Below are positions 34,926-43,359 of a DNA stretch of 64,000 nucleotides, piece by piece. Each line of letters starts with the position of its first letter. Within the stretch, counting starts at the first letter, position 1. A model generated the notes under the pieces. The model had not been told where the DNA came from. It did not search any database and saw nothing but the letters and a program-made list of their open reading frames with translations. Made by a program: the position numbers and the translations under genes. The stretch comes from Frankiales bacterium (GTDB lineage: Bacteria; Actinomycetota; Actinomycetes; S36-B12; CAIYMF01). The stretch covers positions 62,001 to 126,000 of the forward strand of contig WGLY01000004.1 of the NCBI GenBank assembly GCA_016125335.1. Reading direction: 5' to 3'.

Positions 34926-37016
34926 TCAGACGTCGATGCGCGCCCGGTCGAGTCGGGCCGCGCCGTCGACCAGGAACTCCTTGCGCGGCGCGACGTCGGT
35001 GCCCATGAGCAGGTCGAAGACCTCGGTGGCGGCGTCGACCTCCGACATGGTGATCCGCCGCAGGGTGCGGGTGGCCGGGTCCATCGTGGTCTCGCGCAGC
35101 TGCGCGGCGTCCATCTCGCCGAGGCCCTTGTAGCGCTGCGGCGTGCGGAAGGTGCGGCCCTTCGCGGTGAGGTCGGCCAGGACGGCGCGGTACTCCTCCT
35201 CGCTGTAGGTGTAGACGATCTCGTTCTTCTTCCCGCCCGGGGAGGTCACCTCGAAGCGGTGCAGCGGCGGCACCGCGGCGTAGACCCGGCCGTCCTCGAG
35301 CAGCGGGCGCAGGTAGCGGTGCACCAGGGTGAGCAGCAGGCAGCGGATGCGGGCGCCGTCGACGTCGGCGTCCGACATCAGGATGACCTTGCCGTAGCGC
35401 GCCTGGGCCAGGTCGAACGTGCGGCCCGAGCCGGCGCCGATCACCTGGATGATCGCGGCGCACTCCGCGTTCTTGAGCATGTCCGCGACGGACGCCTTCT
35501 GCGTGTTGAGGATCTTGCCGCGGATGGGCAGCAGCGCCTGGTGCTCGGCGTTGCGCGCCAGCTTCGCGGTGCCCAGCGCGCTGTCGCCCTCGACGATGAA
35601 CAGCTCGCTGCGGGCGACGTCGTCGCTGCGGCAGTCGGCGAGCTTGGCCGGCAGGGCGGAGGACTCCAGCGCGTTCTTGCGGCGCTGCACGTCGCGGTGC
35701 GCCCGGGCCGCGATGCGCGTGCGCGCCGCGCCGGCGACCTTCTCCAGCACGCTCTTGGCGATCGCCTTGTCGCCGCGCGGCGGCGAGGCGAACCAGTGGC
35801 CGAGCTCCTTGCCCACGACGTGCGCCACGATGCGCGAGGCCGCAGGGGTGCCGAGCACCTCCTTGGTCTGGCCCTCGAACTGCGGCTCCGCCAGGCGCAC
35901 CGTGACCACCGCGGTCAGGCCCTCGACGATGTCGTCCTTGACGACGTTGTCCTCGGTGGTCTTGAGCACCTTCTGCGCCCGCAGCGCCTCGTTCACGCTC
36001 TTCACGAGCGCCCGCTCGAAGCCGGCGACGTGGGTGCCGCCCTTGGGGGTGGCGATGATGTTGACGAAGGACCGGATGTCGGTGTCGTAGCCGGTGCCCC
36101 ACCGCAGGGCGACGTCGACGGTGAGCTCTCGCTCGACGTCCTGGGTGCTCATGTGCCCCTTGCCGTCGAGCACGGGCACCGTCTCGGTGAAGTGGCCGGA
36201 CCCCTTCAGCCGCAGGACGCCGCTCACCGCCTCGTCGCGGCAGAGGAAGTGGACGAACTCGGTGATGCCGCCCTTGAAGCAGAACGACTCGGTGGTGGGC
36301 TCCGGCCCGCGCTCGTCGTGGATCGCGATGCTCAGGCCGGGCACCAGGAAGGCCTTCTGGCGGGCCTGGGCGCGCAGGGCCTCGAGGTCGAACTCGGCGT
36401 CCTTGACGAAGATCTGGCGGTCCGCCCAGTAGCGCGTGCGGGTGCCGGTGACGCCCTTCTTGGCGCGCCCGGCCACGACGAGGCCCGACTTCTTCGTGAA
36501 CGGGGCGTCCGGGCCCTCGCCGTCGAACACGCCCGGGACGCCCCGGCGGAAGGACATGGTGTGCACCTTGCCGTCGCGGTCGACCTCGATGTCGAGGCGC
36601 TCGGAGAGGGCGTTGACCACGGACGCGCCGACGCCGTGCAGGCCCCCGGACGCGGTGTAGGTGCCGCCGCCGAACTTGCCGCCGGCGTGCAGGCGGGTCA
36701 TGACGACCTCGACGCCGGTGAGCCGGGTCTTGGGCTCGACGTCGACCGGGATGCCGCGGCCGTCGTCGCGCACCTCGACCGAGCCGTCCGCGTGCAGCAC
36801 GACGTCGATGCTCGTCGCATGGCCGGCGAGCGCCTCGTCGACGGAGTTGTCGATGATCTCCCACAGGCAGTGCATGAGGCCGCGGCCGTCGGTGGAGCCG
36901 ATGTACATACCGGGGCGCTTGCGGACCGCGTCGAGGCCCTCGAGCACCGACAGGTGCTTGGCCGAGTAGCCGCCCGAGGGCTTGCCGGCACGGGCGGCGA
37001 CGGGCTGGGCGGTCAT
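34926..37016 (-). CDS. parE: DNA topoisomerase IV subunit B
   Basis: 696 residues. The GHKL ATPase motifs are present (EIIDNSVDEALAGH; DDGRGIPVD; GGLHGVGASVVNALS), followed by the Toprim domain with FIVEGDSALG and SDADVDGARI, and the C-terminal KGLGEMDAAQLRETTMDP. The length fits ParE better than GyrB of this phylum in having a compact C-terminus. It works with ParC at 11462-13978. ATG 37016 (MTAQPVAAR) was chosen; the upstream in-frame extension is low-complexity. Confidence 0.9.
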   Translation of the reverse strand: MTAQPVAARAGKPSGGYSAKHLSVLEGLDAVRKRPGMYIGSTDGRGLMHCLWEIIDNSVDEALAGHATSIDVVLHADGSVEVRDDGRGIPVDVEPKTRLTGVEVVMTRLHAGGKFGGGTYTASGGLHGVGASVVNALSERLDIEVDRDGKVHTMSFRRGVPGVFDGEGPDAPFTKKSGLVVAGRAKKGVTGTRTRYWADRQIFVKDAEFDLEALRAQARQKAFLVPGLSIAIHDERGPEPTTESFCFKGGITEFVHFLCRDEAVSGVLRLKGSGHFTETVPVLDGKGHMSTQDVERELTVDVALRWGTGYDTDIRSFVNIIATPKGGTHVAGFERALVKSVNEALRAQKVLKTTEDNVVKDDIVEGLTAVVTVRLAEPQFEGQTKEVLGTPAASRIVAHVVGKELGHWFASPPRGDKAIAKSVLEKVAGAARTRIAARAHRDVQRRKNALESSALPAKLADCRSDDVARSELFIVEGDSALGTAKLARNAEHQALLPIRGKILNTQKASVADMLKNAECAAIIQVIGAGSGRTFDLAQARYGKVILMSDADVDGARIRCLLLTLVHRYLRPLLEDGRVYAAVPPLHRFEVTSPGGKKNEIVYTYSEEEYRAVLADLTAKGRTFRTPQRYKGLGEMDAAQLRETTMDPATRTLRRITMSEVDAATEVFDLLMGTDVAPRKEFLVDGAARLDRARIDV

Positions 37017-37394
37017 GGTGCGGCACGCTCCGGGGACGGTCGGCGGGAGGCCGGCGCGAGCGCCGGCGCGGCGGCGGGAGGCGCCCCGCGGCCGTGCCAC
37101 GAGGGTAGTCGCGCGCGGGGACAGGACCCCCGCGGGGACGCCGCGACACGCGCACCCGGGCCGCTCGTGTGTCCGGCGTGTGACGGCCGGGTGACGATCG
37201 CGGCACACCGGTCCGCAGGCCCCCCACCTGCGGGAGCCTGCGGAGGGTGACGCGCACGACACGCCGCGGGATGGGCTTGGAGCGCCCGGGTGATCCAGGT
37301 CACGATCGGCTTACGCCGGAGGCGAACCAGGGACGCCCTGGGCGGTGCTCGTCGTTGGACCGTGCGAGACTGATGGCCGACCAGGAGGTAGCCG
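37017..37394. other. 378-bp intergenic region between parE and the DUF7455 gene
   Basis: This divergent region carries no convincing ORF. It must hold the parE promoter and the promoter for the rightward DUF7455 gene. The only motif I can point to is a GTGA-N6-TCAC site at 37290-37303. Confidence 0.5.
37290..37303. promoter_or_regulatory. Possible CRP/GlxR-type site
   Basis: GTGATCCAGGTCAC fits the GTGA-N6-TCAC core of CRP-family operators. It lies about 92 bp upstream of the DUF7455 start. The match is short and could occur by chance. Confidence 0.35.
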
Positions 37395-37622
37395 ATGACC
37401 CCCACGCTGAGCCCGACCACACCGCTCACTGCGCTCGACCGCTGTGACCGCTGTGGCGCCCAGGCGTACGTCCGGGTCACCCTCGCCGCGGGCGGCGAGC
37501 TGCTGTTCTGCGGGCACCACTTCCGCGAGCACGAGGCGCGGCTGCGTCCCCTCGCCCTCGACGTCCAGGACGAGACCGCGAAGCTGGCCGAGCCCGCTCC
37601 GGTGCGGCCCGAGGACGACTGA
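37395..37622 (+). CDS. DUF7455-type small zinc-finger protein
   Basis: 75 residues. The conserved core is CDRCGAQAYVRVTL, then GELLFCGHHFREHE: a CxxC plus CxHH set that should bind one zinc. The acidic C-terminus is variable. This short protein is found near parE in many actinomycetes; its role is unknown. The ATG follows GGAGG at good spacing. Confidence 0.82.
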   Translation: MTPTLSPTTPLTALDRCDRCGAQAYVRVTLAAGGELLFCGHHFREHEARLRPLALDVQDETAKLAEPAPVRPEDD

Positions 37623-37637
37623 GCGACCCCGAACCAC

Positions 37638-37670
37638 CGAAGGCCGCCGACTCCGTGTCGGCGGCCTTCG
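37638..37670 (+). terminator. Hairpin terminator after the DUF7455 gene
   Basis: A 13-bp perfect stem (37638-37650 / 37658-37670) with a 7-nt loop begins 16 bp after the stop codon. Confidence 0.75.
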
Positions 37671-37741
37671 TCGTGCGTGACCGGCGTCGGGCGGTGAGGA
37701 CCGGCGCCACGGCCGCCCGCCCGGGTTCCGGACCCGACGCA

Positions 37742-37771
37742 CGAGGACCCCGGCTGCTGCCGGGGTCCTCG
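37742..37771 (-). terminator. Hairpin terminator for the leftward membrane-protein gene
   Basis: A 12-bp perfect stem (37742-37753 / 37760-37771) with a 6-nt loop lies about 39 bp past the stop of the 37810-38391 gene. With the facing hairpin at 37638-37670 it separates two convergent transcripts. Confidence 0.7.
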
Positions 37772-37809
37772 GGACGGTGCGACCTGGTGGGACCGTGAGG
37801 TCCGGGAGG

Positions 37810-38391
37810 TCAGGCAGGGATCGACTCGACCGAGGGCGCGCCGACCATCTTGCTCGCGTCCACGTGACGGCCGTGGTACCAGCCGATGCCGGCGAGGACC
37901 AGGAGGGCCACGGAGGCGCCGAGGGCGACCCATCCGGCGATGAAGGCGATGGTGCCGAAGATCGAGAACGCGTAGGTGTTGAGCAGCAGGCCGCGCAGGG
38001 TCTCACCCATGAACAGCGTCTGGCGCTGGGCGGCGAGGGCCGGGTCGCGCTTGGTCGGGTCGCTGTTCGAGGCGATGTACTCGGAGGAGACCTGGCTGTA
38101 GGTCTTGCCGCCCGCGACGCCCTCGAGGTGGACGGCGATCATGTCCGAGTAGGACTTGGCGAGCGCCCCGGTGGTGACCTGCTGGCCCGCGTACTGCTGG
38201 AGGTTCTGCAGCTCGGGCGAGGCGAGCTGGTCGGCCGGCGGGAAGTAGATCTGCTGTGCGGTCAGCTCGTCCGTCACCGTGTTCTGGGTGAAGTTCGCGG
38301 CGTACAGCAGGATGCCTCCGGCGATGGCCATGACGATCGCCACGACCAGTCCGACTGTCGCGAGCGTGAGGTCGAGAGTCCTGCGCTTCAT
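37810..38391 (-). CDS. Membrane protein of unknown function
   Basis: 193 residues. One hydrophobic helix near the N-terminus (LDLTLATVGLVVAIVMAIAG), an extracytoplasmic region of about 110 residues rich in Gln, Ser and Tyr (NTVTDELTAQQIYFPPADQL), then two helices (YAFSIFGTIAFIAGWVALG and SVALLVLAGIGWYHG). The upstream TAGCGT -10 element overlaps a set of GAACC half-sites, so it is probably under a dedicated repressor. It resembles actinobacterial aromatic-ring-opening-neighbour 'DUF' membrane proteins only in layout; no function is claimed. Confidence 0.7.
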   Translation of the reverse strand: MKRRTLDLTLATVGLVVAIVMAIAGGILLYAANFTQNTVTDELTAQQIYFPPADQLASPELQNLQQYAGQQVTTGALAKSYSDMIAVHLEGVAGGKTYSQVSSEYIASNSDPTKRDPALAAQRQTLFMGETLRGLLLNTYAFSIFGTIAFIAGWVALGASVALLVLAGIGWYHGRHVDASKMVGAPSVESIPA

Positions 38392-38437
38392 GGTGTTGCC
38401 CCCTTGCTAGTTCTGGTGTCGTTGTCCGACAGCAAGG

Positions 38438-38443
38438 ACGCTA
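38438..38443 (-). promoter_or_regulatory. -10 element of the membrane-protein gene
   Basis: TAGCGT on the minus strand, 46 nt upstream of ATG 38391, next to the GAACC repeats. Confidence 0.4.
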
Positions 38444-38466
38444 GAACCGTTGGTTCAACGATGAAC
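38444..38466. promoter_or_regulatory. Three GAACC/GGTTC half-sites, probable repressor operator
   Basis: GAACC-GTT-GGTTC-AACGAT-GAACC spans 23 bp; the right two half-sites form TGGTTCA-ACGA-TGAACCA (38451-38468). It occupies the spacer and -35 zone of the leftward promoter. No regulator gene adjoins it. Confidence 0.5.
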
Positions 38467-38954
38467 CACCCAACGCGTGTGGCCTGATGCACGCAGGCGA
38501 GCCTTACTTCAGTCGCTCGCCGGGCGACGTCCTGGTCACGACGGTCCCCCGATCCTGATATCCGTTGCGGCACAACGGCTTTCGTGACCGCACCGCGCCT
38601 CCGGCGAAGGCCGCCGTATCCCCCGGATGCACGGTCCGCGCGGGCCCGTGTCTGCTAGATCACGTCCCGTCACGGCGCTCCGCCGCGACACCGGCGCCCC
38701 GCACCGCGTCGGCGGGATGCGACCGCGGCACCTGCGGACCCGCGGGCGCCGGTCGCGCGCGACGCGGCGTCCGCCGCAGGATCGGGCGCCGCCGGGCCGT
38801 GCCGCCGCCGGATCTCCGGTGCGCGCGCCGCCCCGCCTCACGTCCGGTCGAGGGCTACGGTGCCGTCGTCGGGGCCACCGGCCCCGGCCGCGGCCGCGGG
38901 CGCCCGCCCGGGTCGCGGGTCTCGGAGCCGCGACGACGCGGCGGAGGAGCGGAC

Positions 38955-40622
38955 GTGCTCACCGACATCGAGATCGCGCAGGGCGCCCGGCTGGAGCCCG
39001 TCTCGCGCATCGCCGAGCGCCTCGGCATCCCGGAGGACGCGGTCGACCCCTACGGCCGGTTCAAGGCCAAGCTCGACCTCGCCTACCTCGACTCCCTCCC
39101 GGACCGCGACGTCTCCCGACTCGTGCTCGTCACGGCCATCTCCCCCACGCCGGCGGGCGAGGGCAAGACGACGGCCACGGTCGGCCTCGGGGACGCCCTG
39201 CGCCGCACCGGTCGCGACGCGATGATCTGCCTGCGCGAGCCCTCGCTCGGCCCGGTGTTCGGCATGAAGGGCGGCGCGGCGGGGGGCGGCTACGCCCAGG
39301 TGGTGCCGATGGAGGACATCAACCTGCACTTCACCGGCGACTTCAACGCCATCGGCCTGGCGAACAACCTGCTGGCCGCACTGGTGGACAACCACGTCCA
39401 CCACGGCAACGAGCTGGAGATCGACGTCCGCCGGATCACGTGGAAGCGCGTCGTCGACCTCAACGACCGCGCGCTGCGCCGGATCGCCGTCGGGCTCGGC
39501 GGCCCCGCCAACGGCTACCCGCGCGAGGACGGCTTCGACATCACGGTCGCGAGCGAGGTCATGGCCATCTTCTGCCTGGCCTCCTCGCTCGAGGACCTCA
39601 AGCGCCGCCTCGGGAACATCGTCGTCGGCTACACCCGCGAGCGGAAGCCGGTGACCGCGCGCGACCTGCGGGCCGACGGCGCGATGGCCGTGCTGCTCAA
39701 GGACGCGTTCCGGCCCAACCTGGTGCAGACGCTCGAGGGCACGCCCGCGCTGGTGCACGGTGGGCCGTTCGCGAACATCGCGCACGGGTGCAACTCCGTC
39801 GTCGCCACCCGCGCGGCGCTCAAGCTGGCCGACTACGTCGTCACCGAGGCGGGCTTCGGCTCCGACCTCGGCGCGGAGAAGTTCGTCGACATCATGTGCC
39901 GAGCGTCCGGCCTGCGGCCCACGGCGGCCGTCCTCGTGGCCACCGTGCGGGCGCTCAAGCTGCACGGCGGCGTGGCCCTCGCCGACCTCGGCCGTGAGGA
40001 CGTGGACGCCGTCCGGCGCGGCTTCGCCAACCTCGAGCGCCACCTCCGCACGGTGACCGAGGTCTACGGCCTGCGCTGCGTCGTGGCCGTCAACCGGTTC
40101 GGCACCGACACCGACGCCGAGCTCGACCTGGTGCGCCGGCTGGTGCAGGAGCAGGGCAGCACGGCGGTCGTCGCGAGCCACTTCTCCGACGGCGGTGCCG
40201 GGGCCGTCGACCTCGCGGACGCCGTCGTCGCCGCCTGCGAGGACCCGACGCCCATGACGCTCGTCTACCCCGACGAGGCCACGCTGTGGGAGAAGGTCGA
40301 GACGGTGGCCCGGCGGGTCTACGGGGCGGCGGGCGTCACGGCCTCCGCGGCCGTGCGCGCGCGCGTGGACGAGCTCCAGGACTCCGGGTTCGGTGGCCTG
40401 CCCGTCTGCGTGGCGAAGACGCAGTACTCGTTCTCCACCGACCCCACCCTGCGGGGCGCGCCGTCCGGGCACACGGTGGACGTGCGCGAGGTGCGGCTGG
40501 CCGCCGGGGCCGAGTTCGTGGTGCTGGTGTGCGGCGACATGCTCACGATGCCGGGCCTGCCCTCGACCCCCGCCTCCACCCGGATCGACCTCGTCGACGG
40601 CCGGGTGGTGGGCCTGGCCTGA
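38955..40622 (+). CDS. fhs: Formate--tetrahydrofolate ligase
   Basis: 555 residues, the normal length. The ATP loop [19 protein letters not shown] lies near residue 65, [18 protein letters not shown] near residue 98, and [10 protein letters not shown] near residue 123, all diagnostic. It makes 10-formyl-THF from formate, ATP and THF. The GTG at 38955 follows GGAGGAG with good spacing and gives the expected N-terminus ([15 protein letters not shown]). Confidence 0.95.
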   Translation: MLTDIEIAQGARLEPVSRIAERLGIPEDAVDPYGRFKAKLDLAYLDSLPDRDVSRLVLVTAISPTPAGEGKTTATVGLGDALRRTGRDAMICLREPSLGPVFGMKGGAAGGGYAQVVPMEDINLHFTGDFNAIGLANNLLAALVDNHVHHGNELEIDVRRITWKRVVDLNDRALRRIAVGLGGPANGYPREDGFDITVASEVMAIFCLASSLEDLKRRLGNIVVGYTRERKPVTARDLRADGAMAVLLKDAFRPNLVQTLEGTPALVHGGPFANIAHGCNSVVATRAALKLADYVVTEAGFGSDLGAEKFVDIMCRASGLRPTAAVLVATVRALKLHGGVALADLGREDVDAVRRGFANLERHLRTVTEVYGLRCVVAVNRFGTDTDAELDLVRRLVQEQGSTAVVASHFSDGGAGAVDLADAVVAACEDPTPMTLVYPDEATLWEKVETVARRVYGAAGVTASAAVRARVDELQDSGFGGLPVCVAKTQYSFSTDPTLRGAPSGHTVDVREVRLAAGAEFVVLVCGDMLTMPGLPSTPASTRIDLVDGRVVGLA

Positions 40623-40688
40623 CCGGCGCTGCGCCGCCCCGCGTCCGTCGGTCCGCTAGCGTGCCGACGTCGTCCCCGTCCGCCCGAG

Positions 40689-41465
40689 GTGCCCGTGCCG
40701 CAGCAGCCCACCGTCGTCGTCAGCTTCGACCTCGACGCCGAGGAGGTGTGGCTCGGCGAGGACCCGGCCAACGCGGGCCGGCCGGGCGTCCTGTCGCAGG
40801 GCGCCTACGGGCCGCGCGTGGCGGTCCCGCTGCTGCTCGACCTGCTCGAGCGGCTCGGCGTGCGCGCCTCGTTCTTCGTCCCGGGGCGTGTGGGCGAGCG
40901 CCATCCGGGGGCCGTGCGGGCCGTCGTCGCCGCCGGCCACGAGGTGGGGCACCACGGCCACACGCACACCTCGCCCACGCGGCTCGGCCCCGAGGCCGAG
41001 GAGGCCGAGCTGCTCCGCGGGCTCGAGGTGCTGCACGGCCTCGGCGCCGAGGCCCGCGGCTACCGGTCGCCGTCCTGGGAGCTCAGCGCGGTCACGCTCG
41101 ACCTGCTCGAGCGCCACGGCTTCGCCTACTCCTCCAACCTGATGGACGACGTGCGGCCCTACCGCCACGAGGGACGGCGCATCGTCGAGGTCCCCGTGCA
41201 CTGGACGCTCGACGACGCTCCGCACTTCTGGTTCAGCCTCGCCTCGTGGGACCGAACGATCCGCAGCGCAGCGGAGGTGCGGGCGCTGTGGGAGGAGGAG
41301 CTCGACGGCTACCGCCGCGTCGGGGGCACCGCCGTGCTCACGATGCACCCGCAGATCATCGGCCGGCCCGGACGGCTGGCCATGCTCGACTCGCTCCTCA
41401 CCGGGCTCGTCGCCGCGGGCACGCGCTTCGCCACCGCCGGCGAGGCGGCAGCAGCGGTGCCCTGA
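40689..41465 (+). CDS. Polysaccharide deacetylase family protein (NodB-like)
   Basis: 258 residues. The catalytic Asp pair lies in VVVSFDLDAEEVW, the metal-binding HxxxH set in GHHGHTHTSPTR, and further motifs are GYRSPSWELS and TMHPQIIGRPG (late His). There is no signal peptide, so it acts in the cytosol and probably on a small amide or imide rather than on cell-wall polymer; allantoinase/PuuE-like and peptidoglycan-deacetylase-like members share this fold. GTG at 40689 or 40695 are both possible starts. Confidence 0.83.
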   Translation: MPVPQQPTVVVSFDLDAEEVWLGEDPANAGRPGVLSQGAYGPRVAVPLLLDLLERLGVRASFFVPGRVGERHPGAVRAVVAAGHEVGHHGHTHTSPTRLGPEAEEAELLRGLEVLHGLGAEARGYRSPSWELSAVTLDLLERHGFAYSSNLMDDVRPYRHEGRRIVEVPVHWTLDDAPHFWFSLASWDRTIRSAAEVRALWEEELDGYRRVGGTAVLTMHPQIIGRPGRLAMLDSLLTGLVAAGTRFATAGEAAAAVP

Positions 41466-41468
41466 CGG

Positions 41469-41639
41469 TCAGCCCAGCCGCACCAGCGGACGCCGCGGAT
41501 GGCGCCGCCGTGCGGCGGCCAGGCGGGCGAGGACCGTCTCGCGGTCGAGCGCACGGCCGCGGCGCGACTCGTCCGGCAGCACCGGGGTTCCTGCGGCTGC
41601 GGAGGCCGAGGCCGTCATTCCTGTCGTGATGGTCGTCAT
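41469..41639 (-). CDS. Small hypothetical protein
   Basis: 56 residues with a low-complexity Thr/Ala N-terminus and a basic C-terminus (LARLAAARRRHPRRPLVRLG). It has a good GGAGG 7 nt before ATG 41639 and lies 13 bp after the 41653 gene on the same strand. No family is recognised. It may be a real small gene of this operon. Confidence 0.45.
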   Translation of the reverse strand: MTTITTGMTASASAAAGTPVLPDESRRGRALDRETVLARLAAARRRHPRRPLVRLG

Positions 41640-41652
41640 GGGTTCCTCCGTC

Positions 41653-42000
41653 CTATCGGGCCAGGCGAAGGCCGATGCCCAGCTCGGCCGACGCGAGGAG
41701 TCCGGACACCAGCGCGGCTCGCCGGGTGGCCGACGGCGTGGCGGCGACGGCGAGCATGCTGAGGGCGTGCACGGCGTCCACCGCCGCACCCGCCCGGCGC
41801 ACGCTGGTCCTGGGCAGCAGCGCCGTCACCAGCCCCTGCACGAGGTCCCGCCCGCCGAGCACGCGAGCTGCCGCCACCCCGAGCTCGTCGTATTGATGGG
41901 CGTTCGCCGCGCAGAAGAGCCGGTCCGGTGCCGCGAGCAGCGCACCGCCCCAGGCGGCGCGCAGCACCGCGAACGAGCGGATGCGCGTCGCCGAGGTCAT
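41653..42000 (-). CDS. Small hydrophobic protein of unknown function
   Basis: 115 residues, moderately hydrophobic with about three weak helical segments (SFAVLRAAWGGALLAAPD, AVDAVHALSMLAVAATPS, ALVSGLLASAELGIGLRLA). The pattern resembles small DUF4267-like membrane proteins. The ATG at 42000 overlaps the SDR stop codon (TGA within ATGA), so it belongs to that operon. Confidence 0.6.
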   Translation of the reverse strand: MTSATRIRSFAVLRAAWGGALLAAPDRLFCAANAHQYDELGVAAARVLGGRDLVQGLVTALLPRTSVRRAGAAVDAVHALSMLAVAATPSATRRAALVSGLLASAELGIGLRLAR

Positions 42001-43043
42001 CGGCCACCGCCGGCGAGCACACGCCGGCCGGCGTCGACGGCGACCGACGCCAGGGCCACCGAGGCCACACCCGCCGCGGCGCCCACCACGCCGTGGTGCT
42101 GGCTCGCCCACGACTGGATGCTGTGCGACTTGGACCGGTGGTCGAACACGCCGTGGGCGCCGTGGTCGGTGCCGTCGCGGCCGTCGACCGGCTGCCAGAG
42201 GTTGACCTCGTCCGAGGGCGGCACGTCGTCGGCCTGCTGCGAGGAGTAGCCGGTGCGGGCCAGGTAGCGGTCGAGCAGCCCGGGCGCGACGGCGTTGGCG
42301 ACCAGCGTGCCGGCGGTGGACGCGCCGACCCAGTACTCGCGTCGCCGCGGATGGTCCATGGCATGCAGCACGGCTCGCGCGGCGACCTCGGGCTGGTAGA
42401 TGGGCGGCACGGGCTGCGCGTGCTTGGGCAGCCGCGAGAGCACCCACGAGAACTGCGGCGTGTTCACGGCCGGCATCTGCACCATCGTGGTGCGGATGCC
42501 GCTCTTCTCGTGCAGCAGCTCGCAGCGCAGGGACTCGTTGAAGCCCTGGATCGCGTGCTTCGCGCCGCAGTACGCCGTCTGCAGCGGGATGCCGCGGTAG
42601 GCGAGGGCCGAGCCGACCTGCACGATCGTGCCGCGGTCGCGCGGACGCATCAGCTGGAGGGCGGCCATGGTGCCGTATACGTAGCCCAGGTAGCTCACCT
42701 CGGTGACGCGGCGGTACTCCGACGGTGTGATGTCGGGGAACCGGGCGAACACGGACGTGAACGCCACGTTGATCCACGCGTCGACGGGGCCGAGCTCGCG
42801 CTCCGCGGTGCGCGCCGCGCTCATCACCTGGTCGGAGTCCGAGGTGTCGGTGGGCAGCACCAGCGCAGTGCCGCCGGCGTCCTCCACGTCCTTCGCGGCT
42901 GCGGCCAGGCCCGTCTCTCCCCGGGCCAGCAGCGCCACGGAGACGCCCCGCTCCCCGAGGCCGCGGACGACCGCACGGCCGATGCCGCCGCTCGCGCCGG
43001 TGACCACGACGACCTTCGCTTCCCTGCGCCTGCCCAGGTGCAT
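41997..43043 (-). CDS. Short-chain dehydrogenase/reductase with C-terminal extension
   Basis: 348 residues. The Rossmann motif is TGASGGIGRAV and the catalytic tetrad appears as VGSALAYRG... YCGAKHA (Tyr-x3-Lys). After the SDR core (about 1-245) comes a ~100-residue tail that includes VNLWQPVDGRDGTDHG and a Gly/Ala-rich hydrophobic helix near the end (VVGAAAGVASVALASVAVD), so it may be membrane-associated. Such tailed SDRs are common in actinobacteria; substrate unknown. ATG 43043 (MHLGRRREAK) was chosen. Confidence 0.83.
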   Translation of the reverse strand: MHLGRRREAKVVVVTGASGGIGRAVVRGLGERGVSVALLARGETGLAAAAKDVEDAGGTALVLPTDTSDSDQVMSAARTAERELGPVDAWINVAFTSVFARFPDITPSEYRRVTEVSYLGYVYGTMAALQLMRPRDRGTIVQVGSALAYRGIPLQTAYCGAKHAIQGFNESLRCELLHEKSGIRTTMVQMPAVNTPQFSWVLSRLPKHAQPVPPIYQPEVAARAVLHAMDHPRRREYWVGASTAGTLVANAVAPGLLDRYLARTGYSSQQADDVPPSDEVNLWQPVDGRDGTDHGAHGVFDHRSKSHSIQSWASQHHGVVGAAAGVASVALASVAVDAGRRVLAGGGR

Positions 43044-43359
43044 CCCACGTCCTCTCCGTCGCTGGGGTACCGGTGCGCCGTTCCCGTGATGTCCGGGCCG
43101 AAACCCCTGCGGTGGACGGAATCCGGAGATCGATCCGCTTCTCGTCCAAGACTCGGCCCGGACCGTGCGGGGCCGTGGAGCGCCGACCACGGGGACGCCG
43201 TCGCGACCTCGCCCGGGCTGCGGACAGGGGGTCTGGATGCGGCGTCGCCGCCGCCCTAGGTTCACCCCGACGTCACCGCGCAGTCACGAGCCGGGACCAC
43301 TCTCGGCCCGTCCGGTGCGTCATCGCCCGGTCCCTGCAGTCACTGCCGAAGGGAAGACC
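43044..43359. other. 316-bp divergent intergenic region with possible PHO box
   Basis: No convincing gene. A set of 11-nt direct repeats at 43260-43292 lies 68 bp upstream of the secreted phosphoesterase gene. The rest is unremarkable GC-rich sequence. Confidence 0.5.
43260..43292 (+). promoter_or_regulatory. Possible PHO box (11-nt direct repeats)
   Basis: GTTCACCCCGA, CGTCACCGCGC and AGTCACGAGCC follow one another at exact 11-nt spacing, each with a TCAC core at the same place. Streptomyces PhoP binds tandem 11-nt units of GTTCACCnnnn. The next gene encodes an extracellular phosphoesterase, the kind of gene PhoP controls. Confidence 0.5.

Larger units (their letters stand above)
38392..38954. 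other. 563-bp divergent intergenic region
   Basis: An open frame in phase with the ligase gene runs back to 38565 but shows no ligase-like conservation and reads as Arg/Pro-rich low complexity, so I treat it as non-coding. The region holds the leftward promoter and operator (38438-38466) and a TACGGT -10-like hexamer at 38856-38861 for the rightward gene. Confidence 0.5.

Noticed and set aside
38565-38954. N-terminal extension of the formate-THF ligase
   Set aside because: Would add 130 residues of low complexity; the GTG at 38955 has a good RBS and gives the normal length.
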